From Rhodospirillaceae bacterium (GTDB lineage: Bacteria > Pseudomonadota > Alphaproteobacteria > DSM-16000 > Inquilinaceae), in the NCBI GenBank assembly GCA_020638575.1, contig JACKIH010000003.1, forward strand, positions 1,593,501 through 1,657,500: 64,000 bases of DNA, written 5' to 3'. A program made the translations under genes and the position numbers. Under the pieces are notes generated by a model. The model did no database searches and was not told the origin of the DNA. It worked only from the letters and a program-made list of their open reading frames with translations. Each line of letters starts with the position of its first letter. The stretch's first letter is position 1. Below, in pieces: positions 54,080 through 62,893 of the stretch.

Positions 54080-56266
54080 CTACCTGATGGCCTGCAGCAG
54101 CGCGTCGAACATCGACTGGACCGCCGTGAGGATCTGCGAGCTGGCGTTGTAGCTCTGCTCCAGGAGCAGCAGGTCCGACATCTCCTCGTCGATGTTGACG
54201 CCGGACTGATCGTCGAAGCGCCGCTCAACGCTTTCCAAGATGCCGTCCTGGAAGCTGTAGCGGTCCTCCTGGTCGGCGGCCTGGTTGGACTGGAAGGACA
54301 CGATGGCGACCGACAGGTCCTCGATGGTCAACTCGCGCGAGCCCAGCCCCAGCCCGCCGTCGAGCTGATAGGTGCGGCTGGTCAGCCGGTCGAGCATGTC
54401 GAGCACATGGGTGGGGTCGCCGCTGTCCGACAGCGTGCCCTGGGCATCCACCGCAAAGCGCACCAGGGCGGTCGGGTCATCGAGGATGCCGTCGCTGACC
54501 GCGATGCGCTGGGCGAAGCCGCGCTTGGCGCTGCCGCTGCCGTCGAGCCCGGTATAGGTGATCTGGTCCGTGCCCTCGCCGTCGGCGAACACCGGCAGGG
54601 AGGTATCGGCCGCCGCCTGCCCGGTGATGGACACCGCCATCAGGTTGGGCGTGTTGGCGTCCACATCGGCGTCGGAGAAGGTCAGCACCGTACCGCTGAG
54701 CGAAACCTCCAGCCCCTCGGGCAACAGCCCGGCGAGCTTCTGGGCCACGGTGACGGCGGTGCTGCCGGCGGTCGCGCCGAGCACGAACTGGTCGGCCTCC
54801 TCGGCCGGCGGGCGCACCGCCTTCAGGGTGATCGACATGGGCTGCTCGGTCGCCGGGTCGCGCCAGGTGACGGTCAGGCTGTCGCCGGGATTGACGATGT
54901 TGGCGACGTCGATGCCGGTGGCTTCGGTCGACAGGTCCGGGCCGATGGTGGCGGCGGTGGCGGGCGAGCCGATGGCGGCACTGCCGGTGAAGGTGAGCCC
55001 GGTGATGTCGTGGCGGCCGGGATCGCTGAACGTGATTTCGTGGTCGGTGCCGACGGTGGCGACGGCGACCTCGATATCCTCAAAGCCGTTGTCGTCCAGC
55101 GCCGCCCGAATCGCCGCTTCCACCGCCGCATCGGCGCCGCCGGGATCCGACGCGGCATAGATCGGCAGGTCGCCGGCACTGTAGGTGACGCCGTCGATGG
55201 TGAATTGGATGGCGTTGCCGGACTTGTCGCCCAGCCCGTCGAAGGGGTAGGTGCCGTCGGCCAGCGTGGTCGCGGTGGTGCGGGTCACCGGCGTGCCGGG
55301 CACCACACCCGCCCCCAGCGCCAGGGCGAGCTGGTGGGCCAGCTCGTCGAGCTGGTCCTGGGCTTCCGGCAGCAGGCGGTCGCGCAGCTCCACATAGCCG
55401 GCGATGGAGCCGCTGGAGATTTCGCCGCGGGCCAGCAGGTCGTAGGAGCCGGAGTCGTCCACCAGCATCACCGTGCCGACGCCGCGCAGCGACGCATCGG
55501 TGTTGTAGAGCGCATCGGGCGTCATCGGCCCGCGGCCGTCGAACACCAGCTCGCGGGCCGTGACGTCGAGCAGCGTCCGGCCGGACGCCGTCAGGATCAC
55601 CAGTTCGTTGCCGCCACGCGTGAAGGTCTGAATGTCCATGCGGCCGGCGATCTCGCCCACCAGCACGTCGCGGCGGTCCTGCAGGTCGGCAGAGCTGCGG
55701 CCGGTGCGCTCGCGCGCCGCGATTTCCAGGTTAAGGTCTTCGATCTCCGCCAGTGCCTGGTTGATTTCGTCCACATCGGCGCGGATGGCATCGTCGGCAT
55801 CCTGGCGCAGCGACTGCACGGCATCGGACAAGCGGTTGAGGTTGCCGGCAAGCTGGTCGGCCGCGGTGACGGCAGAGCGCTGGACGGCGGTGTCCTCCGG
55901 CGTGTCGGCCAGCGCGGCCAGGGCGGTGGACAGGTCGTTGACCGCAGATGCCACCGACACCTCGTCTTCCGGCCGGCCGAAGAACTGGTCGAGGTTGGCC
56001 AGGAACTCGCTGATGACACGCAGGTTTTCGGTGTTGCCGCGCTCCGTCTGCAGTTCGCGCAGCACGCGCAGGTCGACCTCGCGGATGATCTCGCCGCGCT
56101 GCACGCCGGTGCCGACGCCCAGGTTGACCTGGCTTTCCAGGGGAGCCGACTTGCGCGTGTAGCCCGGCGTCGTGGCGTTGGCGACATTCTGCGCCACCAC
56201 GTCGATGCCGGCCTGGGCGGCCCTGAGACCGGCGAGCGAGCTGTTGAGGGAGGCGGTGAGCGACAT
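54080..56266 (-). CDS. flgK: Flagellar hook-associated protein FlgK (HAP1)
   Basis: A 728-residue protein, the first hook-filament junction ring. N-terminus: ASLNSSLAGLRAAQAGIDVVAQNVANATTPGYTRK, the axial-protein D0 motif. C-terminus: GVNIDEEMSDLLLLEQSYNASSQILTAVQSMFDALLQ, the matching helix. The middle contains large beta-rich inserts, making it longer than the ~547-residue Salmonella protein. It is read between flgE and flgL in the operon. Confidence 0.95.
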   Translation of the reverse strand: MSLTASLNSSLAGLRAAQAGIDVVAQNVANATTPGYTRKSAPLESQVNLGVGTGVQRGEIIREVDLRVLRELQTERGNTENLRVISEFLANLDQFFGRPEDEVSVASAVNDLSTALAALADTPEDTAVQRSAVTAADQLAGNLNRLSDAVQSLRQDADDAIRADVDEINQALAEIEDLNLEIAARERTGRSSADLQDRRDVLVGEIAGRMDIQTFTRGGNELVILTASGRTLLDVTARELVFDGRGPMTPDALYNTDASLRGVGTVMLVDDSGSYDLLARGEISSGSIAGYVELRDRLLPEAQDQLDELAHQLALALGAGVVPGTPVTRTTATTLADGTYPFDGLGDKSGNAIQFTIDGVTYSAGDLPIYAASDPGGADAAVEAAIRAALDDNGFEDIEVAVATVGTDHEITFSDPGRHDITGLTFTGSAAIGSPATAATIGPDLSTEATGIDVANIVNPGDSLTVTWRDPATEQPMSITLKAVRPPAEEADQFVLGATAGSTAVTVAQKLAGLLPEGLEVSLSGTVLTFSDADVDANTPNLMAVSITGQAAADTSLPVFADGEGTDQITYTGLDGSGSAKRGFAQRIAVSDGILDDPTALVRFAVDAQGTLSDSGDPTHVLDMLDRLTSRTYQLDGGLGLGSRELTIEDLSVAIVSFQSNQAADQEDRYSFQDGILESVERRFDDQSGVNIDEEMSDLLLLEQSYNASSQILTAVQSMFDALLQAIR

Positions 56267-56313
56267 CTGCGGCTATCCCTGACGGCGGTTCCCGGGAGAA
56301 ACGGCGGTGAACC

Positions 56314-58719
56314 TCAGCGTTTCAGGTTGGTCAGTTCCTGGAGCATCTCGTCGGCCGTCTGGATGATCTTGGCGTTCGACGAATAGGCCCGCTGGGTGAT
56401 GATCATGTTCGAGAACTCCTCGGCGATATCGACGGTGGAGTTCTCAAGCGACGAGCTGGACACCTCGCCCGCCGGGCCCACACCGGCGTCCCACATGTAG
56501 TAGGAGCCGGCTTCGCTGGAGAGCTGGAAGGCGTTGCCGTCCACCGGCGTCAACCCGTTGGGATTGACGAAGTCGATCAGCGGCAGGCGGTAGATCGGCC
56601 GCACCTGGCCGTTGTCGAAGATCGCCGTCACCACGCCGTCGGTGCCGATCTCCACCCGGTCGAGGCTGCCGAACTGGGCGCCGTCGCGCTCGATGGTGGA
56701 CGGCGTGTAGGCGCCGGCGAACTGGGTGATGCCGTCCTGCTGGCCGAGCGCTCCGAGATCGAGGTTGATCTCCTGGATGCCGCCGTCGAGCTGCGGCACC
56801 GAAAGCCGCGCGATGATGGGATCGCCGGCCGTGGAGGGGGCCACGGGGATGCCGTCGTCGTCGACGAACACCGAGTTGGCGGTGGTGTCGCGGGTGACGG
56901 TGAGCGCCTGGAAGGACGCCGCGCCGCCGGCCAGCCCGGCGCCGGCACCGCCGGCATCGGTGGTACCGGTGATGATCACCTGGGCGCCGCTCTGGGCGGT
57001 GGAGTCGACAGAGGGCAGCCCGGCGGCGTCCAGCGCCGCCTTCACCCGCGTCGCCAGGGCCACGTCGCTGGCGATGTCGGCCGCCGTCAGCACGATCTGG
57101 ATCGGCGTGTTGTCGACCTCGATGTTGAGCGTGTCGCCGGTCTCCAGCGTCACCGCCAGGCCCTGCAGGTCGAACTGCACCACGTCGCCCGCCAGCAAGG
57201 GCGTGTTGTCCTCGTCGGTGCCGCCGGCGGCGGGCTCGATGGCCGGCTTGGCGGCGTTGGTGGAGTCGGTCCCCTCGGCCTGGAAGGTGTCGATCAGGTT
57301 GGCGCCGTCGCCGGTGGTGGAGCCGGTCACCGTGACCGTGGCGCCGGCAACGGAGACCGAAGCGACGCCGGAGATGGAGTTGGTGTCGATGTAGTTGGCG
57401 ATGGCCGCCGCCAGGTCGGCCGCCGTCGTCTCGGTGCCGTCGGCCACATAGGTGTAGACGCGCGACCCGAAAGTCATGGCGATGCGGTCGCCCGCCGCAG
57501 CACCGCTGCCGAAGGTCAGCTCCAGGGAGTCGCCCGCCGGGTACACCTGGGTGCTGCCGTGGGTGGTGCGCAGGGTGACGTTGGCCGCCGGCATGCCGGT
57601 GCCGCTGACGGCCGGGTAGCCGTCGTCGAGCAGGCTTGCGCCGCTGGCATCGTTGATGCCGGTCACCGTCACCAGGCCCGACGAGTTGGCGGCGACGCTG
57701 AGCACGCCGGTGATGCCGCTGGACGACAGGAAGCTGGCCACGTTGCTCGCCAGGTTGGCGGCGTCATCGTCGCCGGACACGGTGGTGTACACGTAGTCGG
57801 TGCCGCCGACGCTGATGGTCAGCGTGTCGCCGATGGTCGACGGCGTGACGCCGGCGTGGAAATCGATGGTGAAGGTGTCGCCGGTCGGCGTGTCGGGGTT
57901 GTCGGTCACCGTCTCCAGGTCGCGGGCGGCCACCGTGGAGGGGATCTCGGTGATGGCGCGCGGCGTGCCCGCATTGGGACCGGAGGTGTAGAAATCCACC
58001 TGGAAGCTGGACAGCGGGATCGAGCTGTCGGCCGGCGTGATGTCGAGGATCCAGGTGCCGTAGGTCGCGGTCGGCGTCCAGCCCATGTTGAGCGAGCGCG
58101 GGTTGCCCACCGGATCGAAATACTCCAGGCCGGTCACGATGGTGTCGCCGTCGGTCGACTGGCCGGTCTCGTTGGCCGGCAGGTTGCCGGCGAAGGTGAT
58201 GTTCTCGGTCGGCTCGCCGACGAAGTTGAAGCCCGAGGTGTTGATGGTCTCCATGCCGGTGAAACTGGTGCGCGCCGGCTCGCCGTTGACATATTCGCCG
58301 GCACTGTCGAGCGGCCAGCCCTGCAGGTAGTAGCCCGCCGTGTTGCGCAGATAGCCTTCGGAATCGGGGCGGAAGGAGCCGGCGCGGGTGAACAGGGTCT
58401 TGGCCGTCTCGCCGGCATCGGCCGTCGCCAGCGTGCTGACCACGAAGAAGCCCTGGCCGCTGATCGCCAGGTCGGTGCTGTTCTCCGTACCGAGGATCTG
58501 GCCCTGGCCGTCGATCTCCATACGCGGATTGCCCAGCACGCCGCCGGCCGAATAGCTGTGCTTCAGCGCCTGGGTGGTGACCAGGGTGGAGAACGGCACG
58601 TCCGACCGCTTGTAGCCGACGGTATTGGCGTTGGCGACGTTGTCGGAGATCGCGCCCATGCGGGCCGACTGCGCGAACAGCCCCGAGACACCTGCATACA
58701 TCGCGCTGTAAAGGCTCAT
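56314..58719 (-). CDS. flgE: Flagellar hook protein FlgE, enlarged
   Basis: An 801-residue hook subunit, about twice the size of enteric FlgE (402). The N-terminus MSLYSAMYAGVSGLFAQSAR and SDNVANANTVGYKRSD, then DLAISGQGFFVV, are the FlgE signature. The C-terminal ENSTVDIAEEFSNMIITQRAYSSNAKIIQTADEML closes the D0 coiled coil. The extra length lies in residues ~290-600 and contains three related units (about 297-356, 410-468 and 528-587), each starting GDxLxI/A-type and ending VxxTG. These probably form surface domains on the hook. Confidence 0.95.
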   Translation of the reverse strand: MSLYSAMYAGVSGLFAQSARMGAISDNVANANTVGYKRSDVPFSTLVTTQALKHSYSAGGVLGNPRMEIDGQGQILGTENSTDLAISGQGFFVVSTLATADAGETAKTLFTRAGSFRPDSEGYLRNTAGYYLQGWPLDSAGEYVNGEPARTSFTGMETINTSGFNFVGEPTENITFAGNLPANETGQSTDGDTIVTGLEYFDPVGNPRSLNMGWTPTATYGTWILDITPADSSIPLSSFQVDFYTSGPNAGTPRAITEIPSTVAARDLETVTDNPDTPTGDTFTIDFHAGVTPSTIGDTLTISVGGTDYVYTTVSGDDDAANLASNVASFLSSSGITGVLSVAANSSGLVTVTGINDASGASLLDDGYPAVSGTGMPAANVTLRTTHGSTQVYPAGDSLELTFGSGAAAGDRIAMTFGSRVYTYVADGTETTAADLAAAIANYIDTNSISGVASVSVAGATVTVTGSTTGDGANLIDTFQAEGTDSTNAAKPAIEPAAGGTDEDNTPLLAGDVVQFDLQGLAVTLETGDTLNIEVDNTPIQIVLTAADIASDVALATRVKAALDAAGLPSVDSTAQSGAQVIITGTTDAGGAGAGLAGGAASFQALTVTRDTTANSVFVDDDGIPVAPSTAGDPIIARLSVPQLDGGIQEINLDLGALGQQDGITQFAGAYTPSTIERDGAQFGSLDRVEIGTDGVVTAIFDNGQVRPIYRLPLIDFVNPNGLTPVDGNAFQLSSEAGSYYMWDAGVGPAGEVSSSSLENSTVDIAEEFSNMIITQRAYSSNAKIIQTADEMLQELTNLKR

Positions 58720-58782
58720 CTTTGATCCTCCGTGGCGGGGCGACCGGCGGCCGCGTCCCGGGCTTGCTGTTGCCTGCCGTGT

Positions 58783-59451
58783 CTAGCTGCGGTCGATCTG
58801 ACGGACGGCGATGATGTCTTCGGGATCGATGGCGACACCGCCGACCAGCAGGCGCGTTTCGCCATCGAGCGATTCCACGCCGGTCACCACGCCCTGGGTG
58901 GCGGTGGCCAGCTCGGCCAGTTCGCCGTCGGACGTCACTGCCGATGCGACCATGCGGTAGGTTCCGGCGGGCGCGTCTTCGCCGTCGGACATGGTGCCGT
59001 CCCAGGTGAAGGTGTGCCGCCCGGCGACGGTGGAGCCGGCTTCCTGGTAGACGGTCGTGCCGGCGGCATCGACGATCTGCACCACCACGCCTTCGGCACC
59101 GGACGACACGCCGTAGCTCATCTCCACCGGTTCGCCGTCATAGGTGAAGGTGCCGCCCAGCACCTCCACAGAGCGGCCCAGATAGTCGAGCGGCTGGCCG
59201 AGCCATGTGTCGGTCTGCAGGGCGATCAGCTCTTCCAGGTTCTGGTTGGTGTGGATCTGCTGCTCCACCTGGCTGAACGAGACGAGCTGGTTGGTGAACT
59301 CCGTGGGATCCATGGGCGACACCGGGTCCTGGTTCTTCAACTGGGTGACCAGGAGCTGCAGGAAGTCGTCGAAGGTCTGGTTGATCTGCACGGTGGCCTG
59401 GCTGCTGGCGGTATCCGTCTGCGCGGCGGCCGAAGAGGTGGCGGTGATCAT
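58783..59451 (-). CDS. flgD: Flagellar hook-capping protein FlgD
   Basis: A 222-residue hook cap scaffold. The conserved N-terminal block FLQLLVTQLKNQDPVSPMDPTEFTNQLVSFSQVEQ is unmistakable. The middle YDGEPVEMSYGVSSGAEGVVVQIVDAAG and FTWDGTMSDGEDAPAGTYRM is the FlgD Ig-like/tudor domain. It lies between fliK and flgE, the usual order for hook assembly genes. Confidence 0.96.
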   Translation of the reverse strand: MITATSSAAAQTDTASSQATVQINQTFDDFLQLLVTQLKNQDPVSPMDPTEFTNQLVSFSQVEQQIHTNQNLEELIALQTDTWLGQPLDYLGRSVEVLGGTFTYDGEPVEMSYGVSSGAEGVVVQIVDAAGTTVYQEAGSTVAGRHTFTWDGTMSDGEDAPAGTYRMVASAVTSDGELAELATATQGVVTGVESLDGETRLLVGGVAIDPEDIIAVRQIDRS

Positions 59452-59462
59452 GGCTTGGCCCC

Positions 59463-60719
59463 TCAGATCATCACGTTGATACGTGCCGTATCGAGCCGGC
59501 CCCAGGCCAGCGATCCGGGCAGTAGGGTGTTGGGTTGTGCGGCGGCGTGCGGGGCGGCCTCGTCAAGCTCGGCCCGGTCGCCATCCTCCGCCGCCTGGTC
59601 GGCAGCCTGCTCGCCGGGCTGGCCGGTGTTGGCGCCGCGGTCGTTGAGGTCGAAGCTCAGCGACTGGTCGTCGGTCTCCAGGCCGGCGCTGTTGAGCGCG
59701 CGTTCCAGGGCGCGGGCATCGCGCTGCAGCAGATCCAGCGTCTCCGGCCGGTCGACCGAGATCACCGCGCGCACCGGGCCGTCATCGCCCAATTCCAGGC
59801 GCACGTGGACCCGGCCCAGTTCGCGCGGGTGGAGCTGGATGGTGATGGTTTCCGACAGGCCGGGGGCGGCACGCGCGACCTGGAAAGCCACCTGGTCGGC
59901 CGGCGTGGCCGGCCGCGCCTGGGCCTGGGCGCCGGCATGGTCGGTGCGGGCATTGGCCGTGACCGCGTCGGGCGCACCGGTGCGCACGAAGGCCGAAAAG
60001 TCGGTGCGCAGCGCAGCGCCGGCATCGTCGCCGTCGAGGGCGAAGGCGGTCTTGGTGGTGTGGCTGGGCGCAGCCGCCGACGCCCCTTCGGCCTGCGCCT
60101 TCAGCGCCTGGGTGGCCTCGCTGACCTCCATGCGCGCCGCACTGGCCAGGCGGCGCCATTCGGTGAGGAACTCGGTCTTGCCGGCGCGGGCGGGATCGTT
60201 GGCGCGTTCCGCCAGGTCGGCATCGCCTTCGGCGGAGGGGTCGAGAAGCTCGGCATCGTCGGCCGGCGCAGGAGCCGCGGCGCGCGGCGCTGCCGGGTCT
60301 ACTCCGTCCTCCGCCATCGCGTCGCCGGTTTCGGACACCTGGGCATCGGCCGGCTGGGGCCGCGGCGGCCCGCCGGCGAGAAGCCAGGCGACGGCGGCGT
60401 CGGCCAGTTCGGCCGCATCTTCCGGCATGTCGTCAGCCTGGGCGGCATCGTCCGCCAGCTCCGCCAGATCCGCCCGCATCGCCTGGCCGACGAGGGGCCG
60501 GCCCATGACGAGGGCGAGTGCGCTACCGGCCAAGGCGGTGGCCTGGGTGGCCTCTTCGGCGGCGGCGGACGCGGTGGCCGCAGCCTCCTCGCCGTCGCCG
60601 CCCAGCAGCAGGGCGAGGATCGACCCGAAGATGTCGCCCGACGATGCGCCGCCGGCGGCCTGGGCCGCCTGGCCCGCCATCTGGCCGGGTACGCCTGCAC
60701 TGGGAATGACTGTCGTCAC
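59463..60719 (-). CDS. fliK: Flagellar hook-length control protein FliK
   Basis: A 418-residue protein with a long Ala/Asp/Glu-rich, disordered N-terminal ruler region and a compact C-terminal switch domain (SETITIQLHPRELGRVHVRLELGDDGPVRAVISVDRPETLDLLQRDARALERALNSAGLE), the part that acts on FlhB to stop hook growth. The start is GTG 60719 with a GAGGTG ribosome site a few bases upstream. It is the first gene of the hook operon in this window. Confidence 0.9.
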   Translation of the reverse strand: MTTVIPSAGVPGQMAGQAAQAAGGASSGDIFGSILALLLGGDGEEAAATASAAAEEATQATALAGSALALVMGRPLVGQAMRADLAELADDAAQADDMPEDAAELADAAVAWLLAGGPPRPQPADAQVSETGDAMAEDGVDPAAPRAAAPAPADDAELLDPSAEGDADLAERANDPARAGKTEFLTEWRRLASAARMEVSEATQALKAQAEGASAAAPSHTTKTAFALDGDDAGAALRTDFSAFVRTGAPDAVTANARTDHAGAQAQARPATPADQVAFQVARAAPGLSETITIQLHPRELGRVHVRLELGDDGPVRAVISVDRPETLDLLQRDARALERALNSAGLETDDQSLSFDLNDRGANTGQPGEQAADQAAEDGDRAELDEAAPHAAAQPNTLLPGSLAWGRLDTARINVMI

Positions 60720-60915
60720 CGCTCACCTCGCTCACGTCATCGAACGACGCATCGGCAAGGGGTAAGCAATGGGTGTGCCAGGGGCCGCGGCACGGCGGCC
60801 GGCGGGGCGGGCCTAGGCGGCCGTGCGACGCGGCACCGGCCAGGGGCAGTTTCCGCCGGGTGCGGCGGGCAGGTTTTGCCGGGTGCGGCGGCGGCCGCTC
60901 AGGGCTACGACCAAT

Positions 60916-61941
60916 CTATCGCGGCCACTGGATGGCGGGCAGGCGCAGCGGCAGCGGAATGCCGCCGAGCCGCACCTCCTGGTGGGCAATGCTGAGGGGC
61001 GCGCGTACCTGCATCCGCCCGTCCTCCCCCGGCGAGGACAGGGCCGACAGCCCGAAGCTGGCCACCCCGGCCTCGGCCGAGCCCACCAGCCCGGCATCCA
61101 CCGCCGCGGCGAGAAGCTGGGAATGGCCGTGCAGCACCACCTCCAGGGTTCCTTCGGGCTGCAGGTTCTCGTCCAGCACCAGGTCCCCGGAGATGCGGAT
61201 GTCGACGTCGCCCCAGTCGAGCCCGGCGCTTTCGATGCGCAGCCGGCCGCCGGCGTCGCGCCAGGCCGCCAGCTCCTGCCGGTTGGGATCGCGCGGCAGT
61301 GGGCCGATGACGATGATGTCGGCCAGGATGGCGTCGATTTCGGTGCCGAGCTGGGGCAGCGGGCTCGGCGTCACCGCCACGTCCTGCAGCAGGATGTCGG
61401 CCCCCAGCGCTTCGGGAGCGGTATCGTCCACCCCCTGCACGGCATTGGCGCGCAGCGCCGACACCCGCATTTCCGGCACCCCCAGGGCATCGAAGACGAT
61501 GTCGTCGACATCGATCTGGGCGCGCTCCAGCGAGCCGTCGAAGTCGGTGGTGGCGAACCCGCGGGCGCCGGCGATGGATACGGTGATGGGCGGTCCGCCG
61601 GCCACCGGCCGGAAGGTGAACTCCTGCGGTGCCGTCATGTCGATGCGCGCGGTGGTGGGGGCGAACACCGACACCCAGCCGTCGAGCCCGGTGCCGTTCC
61701 AACTGAGCCCGGTGTCATGGCTCACCTGCACGGCATCGGCCTCCACGCCCATGGAGAAGGGAAAGCCGGTGACGCGCGGCTCGAACCGCTCGACGGTGAT
61801 GCCCTGCCGGTCCGCCGCCGCCATCTGGCGGTCCAGCTCGGCCAGCACCACGTCGCGGGCGTAGAACCAGCCGGCGGTATAGAGGCCGGCCAGGACCAGC
61901 AGTACGGCGATGGCGATGAGGGTCAGGCGGCGGCGACGCAT
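60916..61941 (-). CDS. DUF2125-type membrane-anchored protein
   Basis: A 341-residue protein with an N-terminal anchor (LTLIAIAVLLVLAGLYTAGWF) and a beta-rich periplasmic body. VTGFPFSMGVEADAVQVSH and the overall pattern match the alphaproteobacterial DUF2125 family (function unknown; AsmA-like in style). ATG 61941 is used because it puts MRRRR directly before the helix; an upstream in-frame extension is unlikely. It is divergent from the ChaC-type gene. Confidence 0.8.
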   Translation of the reverse strand: MRRRRLTLIAIAVLLVLAGLYTAGWFYARDVVLAELDRQMAAADRQGITVERFEPRVTGFPFSMGVEADAVQVSHDTGLSWNGTGLDGWVSVFAPTTARIDMTAPQEFTFRPVAGGPPITVSIAGARGFATTDFDGSLERAQIDVDDIVFDALGVPEMRVSALRANAVQGVDDTAPEALGADILLQDVAVTPSPLPQLGTEIDAILADIIVIGPLPRDPNRQELAAWRDAGGRLRIESAGLDWGDVDIRISGDLVLDENLQPEGTLEVVLHGHSQLLAAAVDAGLVGSAEAGVASFGLSALSSPGEDGRMQVRAPLSIAHQEVRLGGIPLPLRLPAIQWPR

Positions 61942-62090
61942 GGCGGCGAAATCCCAGGTGGTGCGTTGGTCCAGCGAACCGGCAAACCGGCGCGATTGTG
62001 TGACGCCATCGGGCGGGCCTTGGCAATCCTTCAGCACGCGCGGCCGATGCCCGGTGGCCTTCCGTCGCGGGCAAGACTAGATAAGGGGGC

Positions 62091-62723
62091 ATGTCCGCGC
62101 CCGTTGCCCTGCCGCCCATCCCCGACGAACCGCCGCCGCCCTCCCCCAGCTTCTTGGCACTCGCCGAGCGCCGGCCGCTGTGGGTGTTCGGCTACGGTTC
62201 GCTGATGTGGGATCCCGGCTTTCCCAGCGAGGAAAGCGCATCGGGCCGGCTGCACGGCTACCACCGGCGCTTCTGCATCTACTCCCACCACTACCGCGGC
62301 ACCCCCGAACGACCCGGCCTGGTGCTGGGGCTCGACCGCGGCGGCTCGTGCCGCGGCATGGCTTACCGCGTTGCCCCGGAAAGCGCCCTGGAGGTGCTGG
62401 GCTACCTGTGGCACCGGGAGATGATCACGGCGGTCTACCGGCCGTGCCTCGGGCGCGTCTACCTGGCCGACGGCCGCACGGTGGAGGCGCTCGCCTTCGT
62501 TGCCGATCCGCGCCACCCGCAATACCACGCCGGGCGCTGCGTCAACGTGGCGGCGGCGATGATCCGCGAGGGCCGGGGCAAGCGCGGCCCCAACCGCGAC
62601 TACCTGCTCAACACCCTCGCCCACCTGGAGGCGCTGGGCATCCATGACGACGGGTTGCGCCGGGTGCTGCTGGCGCTGGATGGCTTGCCGCAGCCGGCCG
62701 AGGCAGGCACGCCGCCGACATAG
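62091..62723 (+). CDS. chaC: ChaC-type gamma-glutamylcyclotransferase
   Basis: A 210-residue enzyme of the ChaC family, which breaks glutathione into 5-oxoproline and Cys-Gly. The substrate-binding motif VFGYGSLMWDPGF is at about 33-45, and the C-terminal part RGKRGPNRDYLLNTLAHLEALGI is characteristic. The conserved catalytic Glu is expected in RVAPESALEVLGYLWHREM. It is a cytoplasmic protein with a Pro-rich N-terminus. Confidence 0.9.
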   Translation: MSAPVALPPIPDEPPPPSPSFLALAERRPLWVFGYGSLMWDPGFPSEESASGRLHGYHRRFCIYSHHYRGTPERPGLVLGLDRGGSCRGMAYRVAPESALEVLGYLWHREMITAVYRPCLGRVYLADGRTVEALAFVADPRHPQYHAGRCVNVAAAMIREGRGKRGPNRDYLLNTLAHLEALGIHDDGLRRVLLALDGLPQPAEAGTPPT

Positions 62724-62749
62724 GATCCGGCCCGGCTTGCCGCACCCGG

Positions 62750-62870
62750 CCCTTTCCCGCACCGCTACCCGATCCCCCACCATGGCTTGGGTGACCGGGC
62801 GGGGGCAAGGACGGTGACGAGGGGCAGGGGCAGGGACGGTGACGAGGGACGGGGACGAGGGCCGGAACCG
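62750..62870. repeat. G-rich tandem repeats with a possible degenerate REP-like arm
   Basis: After chaC, TTGGGTGACCGGGCGGGGGC (62788-62807) resembles the right arm of the GC-rich palindromes. It is followed by irregular repeats of ACGGTGACGAGGG and GGGGCAGG units up to about 62870. It lies between convergent chaC and nrdJ. Low-complexity slippage is the simplest explanation. Confidence 0.4.
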
Positions 62871-62893
62871 ACTGCGCGCGAGCCAAGACCACC

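Noticed and set aside
53246..56386. A 1046-codon plus-strand open frame opposite flgL and flgK
   Set aside because: Antisense shadow of two clear flagellar genes.
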